Shown here: piece by piece, positions 11,710 to 24,623 of the stretch
Position numbering within the stretch: the stretch's first letter is position 1
Layout: each line of letters opens with the position of its first letter
Source of the DNA: Vitellaria paradoxa
Lineage: Eukaryota > Streptophyta > Magnoliopsida > Ericales > Sapotaceae
Direction of reading: 5' to 3'
NCBI GenBank assembly: GCA_019916065.1
Contig: CM034239.1
Coordinates: 39,332,419-39,396,418 of the forward strand
Length of the DNA: 64,000 nt
Made by a program: the position numbers and the translations under genes
The notes under the pieces: model-generated
What the model was told of the DNA's origin: nothing
Databases searched by the model: none
Seen by the model: only the letters and a program-made list of their open reading frames with translations

Positions 11710-13626
11710 CATCTTGTAATAACCTGAATTTTTTTTCCTTAAATAAATTATTTAAGTGTGGTAGTGATATTTATTATAGTAAAAATCTAGAAAATTGAGC
11801 ATTTGAAAATTTTTGGAATGATAAAAATTAGTTAAGAAAGATTTTCGGATTTAATTCCACTCTATGTGGGAGTTTAATGTAGAATTTCTAATATTTTTAT
11901 CCAAACACTTCCTAGCCCAATTACCTATTTGGTTCAAACCAAACCCATTAACCCATGGATCAACCTTTTCTTTGACTCACCTCAACTCACTTTATCACTC
12001 ATTGAATTGACTCATGAATAGTAGCTCTAAATTATTTCCCGGCAACTTCATTTTCCATCTTCCATACATCTCTCACAATCTCTCAAATTAGGTGGCTAAT
12101 TAGTCAAAAAGAAGACCCTACATTGATGACTTTAAAGCATTCTTCCAAATTACTTACCTAGCATGATTCCCGGATCATGCCACCTCCATACATCTTCCCC
12201 AATGCTTTTCTTAAATGATATGGTTAGATAGTCAAAAAGTAAGCATGATTCTTGGATCATGCTACCAATTGTATAGGCATGATCTTACCTTAGTTGATTT
12301 TTTCTCCACCAATAATTTTCTCTACACTCCCTATAAATTGTGTGTCTTCAAAGAGAAGAAAATAAGAGAGAAATAATAATAAATTATTAATTAGTGAGGC
12401 TGAAGATTTGGTGTTGCTTGGAGGAAGAAGAAAGGTTTGGAATTTTTCAATTTGGGTAGTGTTCAAAGCTAACTCATTTTTCCTTCTCAGACTTGGTCAT
12501 TAATATCTTCATTGAGGTAGGATGATGAACCTCCTAAAATATATTTGATGCATTTTCTGGTTTGAAGTATGAAACTTGATTGTGATAAAAATAAATACCC
12601 GTATATTGGGAGTAGGGAAGTCAAAATTTTGACTGATGTAACTCAGTATGCTGACAGCTCTCTATTTGTAACTTCTTATGTGCTTCTGACCCCTAAAACG
12701 GTAGAATTAGGCTTCGAGTAAAACATAAAAGTTATAGCCCTTTCAGTTTTCTTTTCAACCCAAAAAGAATTGCATCAATCCGATTTGTGAGTCAAAAGTT
12801 ATGCCAAAAATACTGAGCACGTGTAAAACTGTATTTTCTGAACAAACTGAATTCAAAGCTGTTTTTGTACCTTTAGACCTTAGAATTTTAAAAAGTGTAA
12901 AACATGAAAGTTGTAGGTCTTGAAGTCTAGTTTCTACAGATATAAAGTTTATAGATATTGGAGTCCTGCTCTATTTTATATGAATTTTCTTGCAAGCTGC
13001 TATTCTGTTTAGCTTTAATTGATACTTGTTTGGATTTGTTTAGAATATTATGTTTAAAGATTTATTTAAATTTTCAATTTCCTTCTGTTAGTTATTGTCA
13101 TTTTAATAATTTCTATTGATATGAAATTATTTTAAACTAGATATTATGTATTATTTGACACTCTAATATTGATGATAATTGACTTAGATAATCAGTTTCA
13201 TCATGGATAGTTGGATGACTTATTCAAACTAAAATGCTAGTATTTGATAAAATGCCCAAAAGAAACAATGGACTTGTTCTTTTCTCATTTGGTCTTTCTT
13301 AAATGAATTTGATTTATTTTTAGGCATTATTTTGTCAACCTAGTAAGTTATATAATTATATTTTTATGATTAAGTGAATTTAATGAAACTCATTTAATAC
13401 ATTCCTAAACATTGGAATAATTATGTGGACATTTGTGGATATCTTGAAGCAAAAAACCTATGATAAGGGTTTGGTTATAAATAAGATGATGATTGAAAAT
13501 TTATTTAAATTATTTTTGAATAAAATAAAACTTATCAATTTTGCTAAAAATTAAATATAAGTCCAAGAGCTATTTATTATCTTTATATTCCATAAAATAA
13601 TAAAATAAAAGGTAAAAGAAGCGAAA

Positions 13627-13711
13627 ACCGAGATTTGCAACCAATGAGGTTCGAACTTGCGACTTTAAATCGCAATTAGGGTCGCACACCTACTAAGCTA
13701 CCAACCTCGGC
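13627..13711 (-). other. tRNA-like / SINE-like segment with Pol III boxes
   Basis: On the minus strand it contains TAGCTTAGTAGG, a good box A, and GTTCGAACCTC, a good box B, about 40 bases apart. The ends pair as an acceptor-like stem (CCGAG with CTCGG), and TTGCGA-TTTAAAG-TCGCAA forms a 6 bp stem with a 7 base loop like an anticodon arm. The T-arm does not fold well. It reads as a tRNA-derived relic or SINE head within the solo LTR, not a working tRNA. Confidence 0.5.
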
Positions 13712-14458
13712 CTAATTAATATACCATTAGAAATAATTTTATTCTTATCAAATTTGGTACGGTAAACTTGTCAAAACAATTAACTAAAATACTAATTTGT
13801 ATTCTAAATTTTTTTTACTTGCTAATTGTTAATTTACATATAGTGCCTACCTTTGTGATAATGATATTGATGACTATGTCAAATCTTTGATTTATTGAGA
13901 ATTACTATTAAAGTATGGATATAAATAAAGTGCTTAAAAATATACTGCATGTAACTGAATAATCCCACTTTTGATTCATTACCCGGGAACATTGCCGGTT
14001 GTTATTCAAAATGTCTGATTTCCATACAAGGTACCCTGGGAATGTAAAAGGGTGAGAAGAAATTAAGGCACTCAGTGCTAAAGTTATTTTTAGCAATGGG
14101 GTGATGGGTGGGTAGAAATGGCCTTTTAGATGAAGATGGGAACATGCATTTTATTTGAGAGATGCTCCGTTCTAACCTGGCCAGTCAGGTAGCCGGTCGC
14201 GACGGCTAGGTTTTTGGTAGGTGACACCGTTGGTATGCATTGGATGCTAAGCCCATAAAGTCAGAAGTTCCCAAGGCTGGGGGTAGAGGAGGATAGGAGT
14301 TTGATTATCTTAGGAGGATTTAGATTAAACTCCTTTACAAAATTTTATTGTGACTAGCAACCTCTCTGGTTATGTATGAATGATGTGTTGGAATTATTTA
14401 ATTATATTTAATTCCCCTCGATTAATATTTTATAAATATATATATATATATATGTATG

Positions 14459-14537
14459 AAATCTGTATCGCTACGGGGTTTGATCCCGAGACCTTGAAGA
14501 TCTAAATCTGAGATTCCTACCACTGCGACACAGACTT
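14459..14537 (-). other. Second tRNA-like segment
   Basis: On the minus strand AGTCTGT and ACAGATT form a 7 bp acceptor-like stem (one G-U). TGTCGCAGTGGTAGGA resembles a tRNA D-arm/box A and GGGATCAAACCCCG resembles a T-arm/box B. Extra bases between T-arm and acceptor make it a pseudo-tRNA or SINE relic. Confidence 0.45.
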
Positions 14538-15284
14538 CATTGTGGTACACACATCAATATTTAACTATTTTTACATGTAAGTAAAATAGTAGTTACGGTG
14601 ACGGTTTTATCGAACCATTGTAAGTATAATTTACATTATTCAGTTGAGATCTATTGAATTAATTGTTGCATAAATAGTATGCCACCTAAACACATTCACT
14701 TAATACAGTGTAGTATTACAACCACTGCATATAGGCACCTAAGAGATTCTGATTACTGGACTTTAGTAGCTCACCCCTTGTGGGAATATTTTTTTCAGGA
14801 TATTAAGCACAGTGATACAGAAGATGAGCTGGAAAGAAATTAATTTCTCTCAAATATTCCATCAGAAGAGTTATCTATTTTTTTCTTCTCTCCTGCGCAG
14901 AGCTGGAGAACTTTAATTTTTGTCTGTAACAATTGTTAGATGATTGTAATTATTAAGCATAGACCTAATTTACTTTTATTTAGTATGTAATGTTAATCGC
15001 GTGGTTGGGACACTTAGATGGCTCTGTAATATTTTTCTCTATCTTTATTTTGTGCCCTGTAGTTGAAATCCCATCAAATGGTTCAGTCTAATGACTTATA
15101 AATATTGTTTGGGATAAACAAGGGATTTCGAATATCCTGAACTTTTCTTGCAGGTTAACCCCAATTTGGAGGAAAATTATGGGGTGTGACAGTGTGTTAT
15201 TATCATCTTATTTTTATACCTAACAAATAAATCCCAAATCACCCCTGGGTATTCGGTTATGAAAATCCGGGGCGTGACACATCT

Positions 15285-17600
15285 TATCCAAAATCAAATC
15301 AATATATGTGAGTTAGGTACTTTGGTAGGTAAAATTGTGGCTATAGAGTCCTAACCTAAATATACTATTGGTATTTGCTTCATAAGACTTGAGGGTCAGA
15401 GTGAAACATGTAAATCTACATCTGCCACCTAAGCTAAGCCTTAGGAGCGAAATACACGCTAATCAGCGTCTGTAGGCTCCTAACTTGCTAGACATGAATC
15501 AAAACCCCCTACACAAGTCTCATGATTCTCAACACTTGTGTTTATTTATACCAATTATTTATATACCTCTACACTCAGAGTCCAAAATCAACACATAATA
15601 AATATCAATAATATGATATACTCAACATAGCATTATCTCTATCTATGCATATTAACTACTTATAGCCCTCACATTTATTACACCCTTTATTCATCGAACG
15701 TATCATAAACACGGGCTTAATTAACAATCCAAAAATACTAATCTAAAATACATAACATTCAAATTACTTATCCAAAAAAGTCAAATCCAAATTATAGACT
15801 ATCCAAAATATATAACATCCAAGTTGCAATAATATAAAGTTTAGGAACATGGGGCCCATTTGGTAATGTTTATGATTATAGTTTTTTCTAATTTATATTT
15901 TTAGAGTTTTGAAAACGGGTAATAAAAATGTGTTTGTTAAACTTATTTTTATTTTTTATTTCCAAAAATTAAAATTTAAACAGAAAAATATATAAAAAAT
16001 ATTTTCACTCTCATTTTTTTTTGTAAACATTTTGTCAATTTTAATACTTTATCCATTTTTATTGCATCATATTAAAATAAATTATTATATTCAAATATTT
16101 TATTAAATAAAAATAAGTTTTCATAAATAATATAATTAATTTAATTTAATTAATAGAAAATATATTTTATTAAATTATTTTTAATAAATAATATAAGTAC
16201 ATTAATTAAATTAAATGATTTAATTAATTTTATAATTAATTTCATTTAATAATTAATTATTAATGTAATTTAATTAATTAAAATAATACAAAATATATTT
16301 TATTAAATTATTGCTATTGGATAATATAACTAAAATAATTTAATTTAATTAATTAATTTATCTGATTAAAATTAATTTAATTTAATTAATTATGTTTATT
16401 TAATTTAATTAATATGAAATATATTTTATTAATGGAATTTTGTTAAGAAATGTCAAGTTTAGATTCAAATATTTTAACGAGGGTATTACTATCCAAAATT
16501 TTATAAAACTATGAGAAACCCCAAATCGAATCAATTCTCATTTTTGTATGAATGGTTTAGAACCCATACTTTAAAAAACCCCTTAAAACCCCTGAACTTT
16601 TGGGTCTCAAGCACACCTTTAATAATACGAAGAAAGTTTTAGAGGGAAAAATATTTTTATCACAAGAATAGCCAATGCCTTCAATTTGAGGACCAACACT
16701 GGTGAATGGATTTCATTTTATTTATTTTTTACATGTTTACCTTACTTTGAACCAAAAACAGGACCCAAATGTACACCAAAAATCATGACTTATTCACTTA
16801 TATATATATATATATACATAATTTAGACACAAAGTAGGACCTTCTATTTATTTATTTATTTATTTTCTCCTAACAAGTTAAATTAAGATATTTAAGCTGT
16901 TAAGCTCACTATTAGGGTTTATGTTGTTAGCATTTTAAATTGAGCATGCATATTAATTGAATTTTGATCTCAATAAAATAGATTGAACTTAAGTTTAAAG
17001 TTCAGGCATACAAAAAAGCTCCAATAAAAAAGTAATCCATATGAACTGGATTTTTGTACACCTATAGGAATATTAATTACATGGTTAAACGGTTAATATT
17101 GTAGGTTTAAAGAGCCCATTGTAGGTCTAAAGAACCCACTGTAGGTCTTTTATGGAAAGGTCCAGTGAGATTAAAATTTATCCTATATATATATAGATAG
17201 GTCCTTTCTCTATCCTAGACAGAATTTTTGAACCATAAAAGCTGTTATACCAACCTAGCCGCCAAGATTGATTTTAATCTTAAATACCTCTTCCATTCGC
17301 AAACGAGGATCATAGAACAAATGGGTGCACTTCTACATTATTGAATATATAATTTTTTTTTATATTCCTAAATTCATATACATGTTTATTGTAAATCTTA
17401 CATATTTTTCACTTCAGCAAAAGAATCTCTACATGATGTGATCACTCTCCTGAAAGATATTTCCAAATTGAATATAAGGAAGAGAAGCATTAACATGAAA
17501 CAATAAATACATATGAAACCATGAATTTGAGACTCTATAATCTTAATTCCAAGTTGCTCTATTCGCTCCTAGTAATCAAATATAGTCTTCATTTAACATG
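15285..17600. other. AT-rich intergenic sequence
   Basis: No gene is seen. About 16080-16440 is nearly pure A/T with many TTAATTAA/AATTTAATTT words. A (TA)n run lies at about 16801-16816 and an ATTT tract at 16850-16865. Confidence 0.6.
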
Positions 17601-18477
17601 CACTAATAGAAATGAAGGTTGCTAAAAGAGGGTAGTGGTCACTAATAAGTTTTAGCGACCGCTTGGTGACCGCCAGACGTGACATGGGTCCCAAATGCAT
17701 CCTCACTAAATTATTAGCAACCACCATGGCGGTCACCATAGAATTAGTAATCGCCGGAGAATTTAATCCAAAATAATAGCAGTCACTAAAACGTTCGCCT
17801 GAAATAGCGCTAGTCCCCACCAAGTGGTGGGAACACATTAGCGACCGTTGGTTCATTATTATGACGATCACAAAAGTTAATTAATTTTTTATTTTTTATT
17901 AATTGTTATTTTTTTATTTTGTTATTTAATATTCATTTTTCATTAGTGACCACAAATAGCGGTCACAATAAGCCCTTTATTTAAAAAAATTATTATTTTT
18001 AATTGTTTTAATTACTTTTTTATTAATTAATTTATTTAAATTTATTTATTATTTATATTATTTATTTTTAAATATTTATTTCTAAATTATTTTTTAGTTA
18101 TAACTTAAACTACATCTTTATTACACACACATGTAACAGAAATTTTTTCAAATAAAATAGAACAAAAATGTTCATTCATATATACAAAAACAGTACGAAA
18201 TTTAATTATAAAATTTGTTATGTAAAAATGTACACAAAAGGAAAAAAATAAACAATTAATTTACAAAATAAGAAAAACAAAATGCAAAAAAACAAAATAT
18301 GTTGGTTAGATGAAAATTACCCTAATCCAGTCCAAGAGAGCCAGTCACCATGGTCCAGGTCCTACAATGAATAAGCAAAAACGAACGTGACAACAAAACA
18401 CAAATAAATTTATAAAATTTTAATTAGGTATAAATACAAAAATTAATATTTCTAACCTGAGGGATGGGAGGATGGCT

Positions 18478-18760
18478 CTAACTCTGAGATAAGCGCCTCT
18501 CTATCTCGGCCCGAAGCGACACCTCTCGCGCATCCGTCTCCACACGAAAAGTCTGAAGCAAGTCTTTGTTGCGGTATCTGGCCTGGGATGAGCTAGCTGC
18601 TGATGCCTTTACTCGTATGATAGACCGGCGTGAAATGCCCGCGCCCCGCCAGAGTATGTATCCGTGACTGTCACGTTCAACGATAGAGTTGAATATCTTA
18701 ACCCTCCCCACCTCGGACTCTCGTTCGCCGATAGCTTGGCCAAACGCGCCTCAAACTGAG
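18478..18760 (-). pseudogene. TNPA-like exon remnant
   Basis: A GC- and CpG-richer island in AT-rich surroundings encodes, on the minus strand, FEARLAKLSANES followed in another frame by IFNSIVERDSHGYILWRGAG and a tail with SQARYRNKD and an Arg/Glu-rich helix ending in a stop at 18478. The general layout (short conserved segment with a GxG motif, then a polar helical tail) matches the C-terminus of the Transposase_24 family. A frameshift near 18705 divides it. The minus orientation is used to orient the host element. Confidence 0.5.
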
Positions 18761-19019
18761 CTTAAGCAAAACAAGACAAGATGAATAAGAAAGATAAGTG
18801 TAGTGTGAATATAAATGAAGAAAGTAATAAGAAAGTAAGAAATCAATATACAAAATGTGGTTCAGCCAGATTACCATGTCCGCGACGACTAGAATATTTC
18901 TTATTAACTTCAAAATTTCTTATAAGGTTACATAGTACAAGAAAACACACATATATACTTAAAAAAATCCTAACCCGATCAACAAGACCAAAATATCCAT
19001 ATCGCACCGTGAGGCACAT

Positions 19020-19801
19020 TGTTGGGAACATGTGTGAAGGTTAAGTCCCAACACCGAATAAATAAAAAAGAGGCTGGATCTTAATATACAAATGGGTGAC
19101 TCACCAATTACAAGACTTGGCATTTTAAGTGGATATGTGTCATTCAATGTATACTAGGTTCATGTGATGTGGTATGGACTCTGTGGATATTCCCTAACAG
19201 GTTGGGCCTACACGCACACGAGAAGATCTCAGACTGATCAAGACTTCTAACAAATAGTATCATAGCTGATGTTTGACAATTTTGGGCAAACTCAAAAACT
19301 GATTTGGTGGGCTTGCCCAGAGACTCTCAATGAAGTGAGAAAAATCTAAGGAGGCTCTAGATGGAGTAAGGATGCAGGCAGGCTCATTGCATGGAGACTC
19401 TTGATGGAGAAAAAGAGAATGCCTCTCGATCGATGGAGTGTACGGTAAAAAAGTAAGGGTTAATTAAATCGGTGTTGAAGAGTATAAAGATCATTAGATC
19501 AAGGGAGATTCAAATGGATCAAATTGAGGGGGAGCAAGGTCCAATGCATGGTTCACACATGAAAGAGAGATTGCTGGGAACATGTGTGAAGATTGAGTCC
19601 CAAATCGAATAAATAAAAAAAAAAAGGTTGGACCTTAATATACAATTGGGTGACTCCACTTAAAAGACTTGGCCTTTTAAGTGGATATGGGTCCTTCAAC
19701 GTAGATTAGATTCATATAATGTTGTGTGGATTTCGTGAATACTCCCTAATAAGTTGGTTCTATGTGCACGTGAGAAGACATCAAACTTATCAACTCTCCC
19801 A
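19020..19801 (+). mobile_element. TRIM retrotransposon (terminal-repeat retrotransposon in miniature)
   Basis: Two ~230 bp direct repeats, 19020-19252 (TGTTGGGAACATGTGTGAAG...) and 19572-19801 (TGCTGGGAACATGTGTGAAG...), flank about 320 bp. Directly after the first repeat, at 19255-19266, TAGTATCATAGC matches the usual Met-tRNA primer-binding site TGGTATCAGAGC at most positions. A purine-rich GAAAGAGAGAT precedes the second repeat, as a polypurine tract. No coding capacity is present. This combination defines a TRIM. No clear 5 bp duplication was found, so the outer ends are approximate. It lies inside the second CACTA element. Confidence 0.75.
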
Positions 19802-19959
19802 AAAATAAGTAACCAAATTATGTCAAAGAAAATTGAATATGCTCATTGGCCAAAATAAAGCCTTAAGTTTAGGCGAATTTTCAATGTGGGTTTCTAACCA
19901 GACAACCATCCAATTAGCCCTCTGGCCCCATTCCTCCAACTGTTGAATAGCAAAATATA

Positions 19960-21130
19960 TGTTAATAATTTATTATTGTATGACGTGAAAATAAATGAAT
20001 ATTATGAATTTAATATTTTTACTTACCTAATTATGATATTATAATATTACTATTTTATCTAATTTCCTTATACTATTAATATTAGATTGGATTGGGCCAA
20101 AGATATTTGGTTGGGTCAAATCATATTAGGGGTTTATGTATTTCTTATTAATTTAACTAATTAAGTATTAATAATTTAATATTATGAATACAATATAATT
20201 AATTACATAATTATAATATTATTATTTTACTTAATTTCCTTACACTATTACTATTAGTATTTTAATTCAACTAATGTTATTAATTCAATTAATTCAATAT
20301 TATTTAATATTATACTTTAATATTATAATTGAACTAATGTAACATTATAATTTCATATTATAATATTCAATTTTTTTCATTTGTTTGTTGACTTTTTAAA
20401 GTGTAGTGTATTTTTATAAATAATTAATTTAATTATTACTATTGTAATTTATTTTTATTATTATAATAGTAAACTTTTTATTTGTTATTAGTATATTATT
20501 ATTACCAATATTATAACATAATATTATTATTACTCTTATTTTTATTTAGTATAGTTAATAATAATTTAAATTTATTACTATAACTTAACATTATTATTAC
20601 TATTATTATATTAGTATTACTATTATTGTTATAACAGAGCAATAATATTATTGTTATTTACTAATCTTATTACAATTAATAACAATAATTTCTAATATTA
20701 TTATAATTAATAATAATACTTTTTACTACTATTATTTTATAATTTAATATTATTTCTAACATTACTATGATTATTGTTGTTGTAATATTTTAAAGTGTAG
20801 TGTATTTTTATAAATAATATACTTCAATTATTATAATAATATAATTATTATTGATGTTATTATTATAATTTAATATTATTATTTCTGTGATAGTAACACT
20901 TTTATTACCATTATTATAACTTAATATCATTATTACTATTATTAATATAAGTTAATATTACAACTATCACTACCACCACCACTACTACTATTATATATTA
21001 CAATTATATTATTTATTAAAAATAATTGAATAAATTATTTTGATATTAATATAACTAATAGACTTACTTATTTCTTATTATTATTAAAATTATATTATTA
21101 TTAAAATAATTTTCCAAATTTGTTATTAAA
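19960..21130. repeat. ATT/TAT trinucleotide-rich tract
   Basis: Over about 1.1 kb the sequence is dominated by degenerate (ATT)n/(TTA)n words such as ATTATTATTACTATTATTAT, with few C or G. It looks like an old, decayed trinucleotide array within the second CACTA element. The flanking 21180-21640 part is A-rich with long A-runs. Confidence 0.7.
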
Positions 21131-22144
21131 TTTTATGATTATGTGTCTAATTAAAAATCTAACTAACATGCTACCAACATAAAAAAAAAATGACAAATAA
21201 TCCTAAATTATCAAAAAAATACAACAACAAAACAACTCTTCACAGTAAAAAAAAAAAAATAACAGACAAAAAATCCAAAAAATTTAAAATCATGCTTAGC
21301 AGTATACACAAAATAACCCCAAAAAACCTAAAAAAATATCTCTATATTATTTCATTCCTTCAACAATATAACAACTCATAGAAATAGCCAATAAAAAATC
21401 TAAAAAATTTTAAAATCATTTTTTTTTTTTGGGGCAGTACACAAGATAGCCTACTAAAAACCCAACATTTCATTCACAAACAAAAATAGTAAATTAGAAA
21501 CAAAAAATCAGTAAGCTAAACATACATGCCATATTCAATACTAAAAAAATTAGAATACTTATAAATAACAAAAATAGTAAATCAACAAACAAAAGTACTC
21601 TTAACAATGATCAACCTTCAAAATAAAATAAAATAAAAAAGGCACAACCTTCTTTAGGTAGAAAATCAGATCCAAATACTGAAATAGAACCAACCTTTAC
21701 AACCCTTATTTGGGCAAAAAATTAAAAAAAATGATATATATACATATATATATATATATACACACGAGAGAAAGAGAAAGAGAGATAGAGAGAGAGCTTA
21801 CCGGTGATGGCTGTGAACCAGCGGCAGAGTAACTGGACACGCAAAATAAAGGAGAAGGGAAGAGAAAAGGAGAAGGGAAGAGAAAAAGAGGAGGGAAGGT
21901 GAGGAAAAAGAGAAAAAAGGAAGAAAAAGAAGGTTCGCGGGGTTTTTTAGTGATGTATTATCAGCCATTATAAGCGGTTGCAAATATTACTTGTGGCAGT
22001 CGCCCGAAAGCTTTTGTGGCCGACAATGGCTTGTGTAGTGCACTTGCAACCCTAAGTCTAGCAACCGCTTAAGCAGTCACCAGAGGTAATATTTGAAGCA
22101 GTCGCCCAAATTTTTTCTTGCCTATAACCAATCCTCTAATAGTG

Positions 22145-23688
22145 ATCATTTTCTCTTTAGTTTTCAATTACAATTTCTCAGTCTCTTTGAAGCAAATCCA
22201 GTACACAATGAAGCCAAGACCTAGGCTGATGGAAGGTTCAAAGGCTTAAGTAACAAAACAGCCAAAATGCAAATATTTCATTCTTGTGATCACAGGATGC
22301 TTGCAACATATTACACTTGAAAAGTCTAATTCTTAGCCTTAATTTCTATTGTTATTAAATGTAATTGTTTATTATTTTTTGAGCTTTACTATTATTTCGA
22401 GACAGTCATAAAAATTTGCCCTTCTGTGTAGGTAATGGGGGGAAAACTTTGGAAAACACCGAAAAGGGATGCAAAAGACAGGAGCAAAATGAAGTAGAAA
22501 AGGCATACCCGAGCTAGCATCCGGACACCATTAACTAGTAGACTAGGAATACGAAAAGTCATAAGCTGAAGAGCACACTGTCTTCTAGCGTCCAGACGCC
22601 GCACTCTCGAAGTTTCAAATTTTAGGATTTTTCTTAGTTTTCTATGAATACCAAAGATGTATTAAACATCCATATAGCCATATTTATATTTTAGGTTTAG
22701 TTTTTTTTCATTGTCTCTTTAGTTTAGAAAGCAAACTTTAGAGTTTTTCCCATTAAAGTATGGATCGAAATTTGATTACACAGCAATTGCTTTAATACAA
22801 GGGCAAAGTTTACATCAATAGAGTTTGCTTTCTTCAATGTTTCTCTTATTTCTTGTTTTATTTACTTATTTATAATGGTAGTGTAGATCTGTTGTTGATT
22901 CAGCCTATCAATGATAGGTGGATCCTTATTTGAGTGTTAGATGTGATTGGATCTAAACATGCAACGTAAAACTTGCATGTTTGGGTTCTTGTTTTCTAGT
23001 TTTCTTATTCTTTTGTTTTCAAAGCATTGAAAAACTTGTAACCTCGATCATATTTCATTGAAATCACTGATGACATTACTTGATTATAACTTTCTTAATA
23101 TTTTGAAATCAAAGAAAAGTGATCTAGACCAAAGACAAATTAAGGATGATATTTTTTTCAGTTTTCCTATCGATTTTAAGACTGTACTTTGGATTAACTA
23201 TTTTAACGATGACATTTTTTTGATTTCCTTTCCCTAAATGTAAGCTCTATAAACCAAGAATAAAAAATCCACTCGAATTTATAGGTTAGATTAAGCTCTT
23301 TAATTATCGTGAAACCTAAATTTTCTTATGTTCATTATTTTATTTTAGTTTGATTTTGACTCTCACTTTTCTGTTACCTAGATTAGAAGTAATTAGATTT
23401 CTTGAGTTTTAGTTTATTTTAGTTCTAGCAATTTAATTTACTTGTTTAGTAGTTAGTAGATCACCACTTTTCAAAACTCAAAATTGTTTTATAATCCCTA
23501 GTGTCCACACTCAAGATTCCCTGTGAATTCAATTATGATCTCACCAGGTAAACTATACTGTAAGCCCTTATATTTTAGGGTTTATTCAACTGTACATTTG
23601 TGAGACGATCAGCAGCCTACTAGAGGGTCCGAGCTCATAGTTTTGCTCTTAAAAGTCTTCTATGATTTTATCTCTGTTGAACTTCCTT

Positions 23689-23737
<49 letters not shown>

Positions 23738-24623
23738 TTGTGTGTCTATGATCCGATAGTTTAAGATACATATAGAGTAGATATATAGAAATAGTTGTTT
23801 AGTTCTTTGCGTGAGCCTTATTATTTTTATTCATTGTATTTTTGGTGAGTGTGTAATGTCTCGAAGATTTCAAGATTTGTCTTTCTGGGGAGTTGGAAAA
23901 ATTTGTGTTTTACTTGCCCATGGTTTATTAAGAATTCAAGCAAGATAGTTTTATAGACATGTGCAAGGAGTCAGTATAGTATTCAAGGTTAATTTTCTTG
24001 CAATCAAAATAACATAGTGGGGTTTTGGGTAACCTTTGAGATCAAACCCGGAGTTTTATCTTATTGTTTTGGTAAAAATTTTTCCGTCATCAATTGCATA
24101 TGTGCGCGCGCACGCGCGTGTTTTTTTTTTTTTTTTTTTTTTAATGATTGTTTGATAAATTGATTGCTCGGCTTAAGTCCATTAACACTGAAATAGTTGA
24201 TTCGAGAATTTTTATACTTGAAATCCCTAGATATCCAAAACGCAACCTAATGGCGGTTGGGTTTATCACTTCGTATTTTTATATCTTATCACTCGTATCT
24301 TATCCCACCATTTCTTTACCCTGACTTATGGAACAAGCATCAACGGCGATACAACTATCTTGCTGTACAGGATATCCATAAGTTCATTTTTGTGCCCAAA
24401 AGTGGATAAACGATTGCATCAGACAAACTATCCTGTCCCACCACCGTATCTATATCCCACAACAAATAGTTAAGACCCCCTCATTGTACCCTCCCTGTCC
24501 ATCCATAAATGAATGCACGTGCTATATATATATATATATATACAACAACAATAATAAGGAAAGGTCAACATACCCTATTGTGGCAGTTGGTTACCATTAT
24601 CATGGAAAAAATGATGTTGAAAT
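22145..24623. other. Intergenic, with possible LTR fragment at about 22430-23640
   Basis: No gene is supported. The part from CGTCCAGACGCCGCACTCTC (22588) through CACACTCAAGATTCCCTGTG (23508) to about 23640 resembles the transcribed leader and U5 end of plant LTRs in layout, and in layout resembles the LTR relative at about 50.4-51.6 kb. No TG...CA borders or target duplication were identified, so this is only a suggestion. Confidence 0.35.
23695..23744. repeat. (TA)n-(TG)n compound microsatellite
   Basis: An uninterrupted TA run (23695-23720) passes directly into a TG run (23721-23737, then TTTGTGTG). Nearby at 24100-24121 is a CG/CA/TG alternating purine-pyrimidine tract followed by a T-run. 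Confidence 0.85.

Larger units (their letters stand above)
11715..15279 (+). mobile_element. Ty3/gypsy-type solo LTR (3,565 bp), TSD CATCT
   Basis: It starts TGTAATAACCTGAATTTT and ends GGGGCGTGACA, the start and end typical of large plant chromovirus (Tekay/Del-like) LTRs. CATCT flanks both sides (11710-11714 and 15280-15284). A TATA-like CCTATAAATTG at about 12331 supports plus orientation. An internal GGGGTGTGACA at 15181-15191 nearly repeats the end but is not followed by the duplication, so 15279 is preferred. No gag or pol is present. Size and ends suggest a single LTR, though a pairwise comparison with a full copy would be needed to exclude a rearranged element. Confidence 0.8.
17601..22144 (-). 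mobile_element. Deleted CACTA element, with nested TRIM
   Basis: The left end is CACTAATAGAAAT at 17601 and the right end, read on the minus strand from 22144, is CACTATTAGAGGATT. Subterminal regions on both sides (17630-17965 and 21960-22115) carry repeated motifs of the type AGCGACCGC, GCGGTCAC and GCAGTCGCC. Flanking triplets are ATG and ATC, one mismatch from a 3 bp duplication. Only a TNPA-like scrap on the minus strand remains inside; no TNPD domain is visible, so the element is non-autonomous. Class assignment is good; the lack of a perfect TSD lowers certainty on the exact ends. Confidence 0.75.

Noticed and set aside
14459..14537. Functional tRNA gene
   Set aside because: There are extra bases between the T-arm and acceptor stem and the anticodon arm does not fold cleanly, so it was kept only as a tRNA-like relic.
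15181..15191. GGGGTGTGACA as the end of the gypsy LTR
   Set aside because: The next bases (GTGTG) do not match the left flank CATCT, while GGGGCGTGACA ending at 15279 is followed by CATCT.
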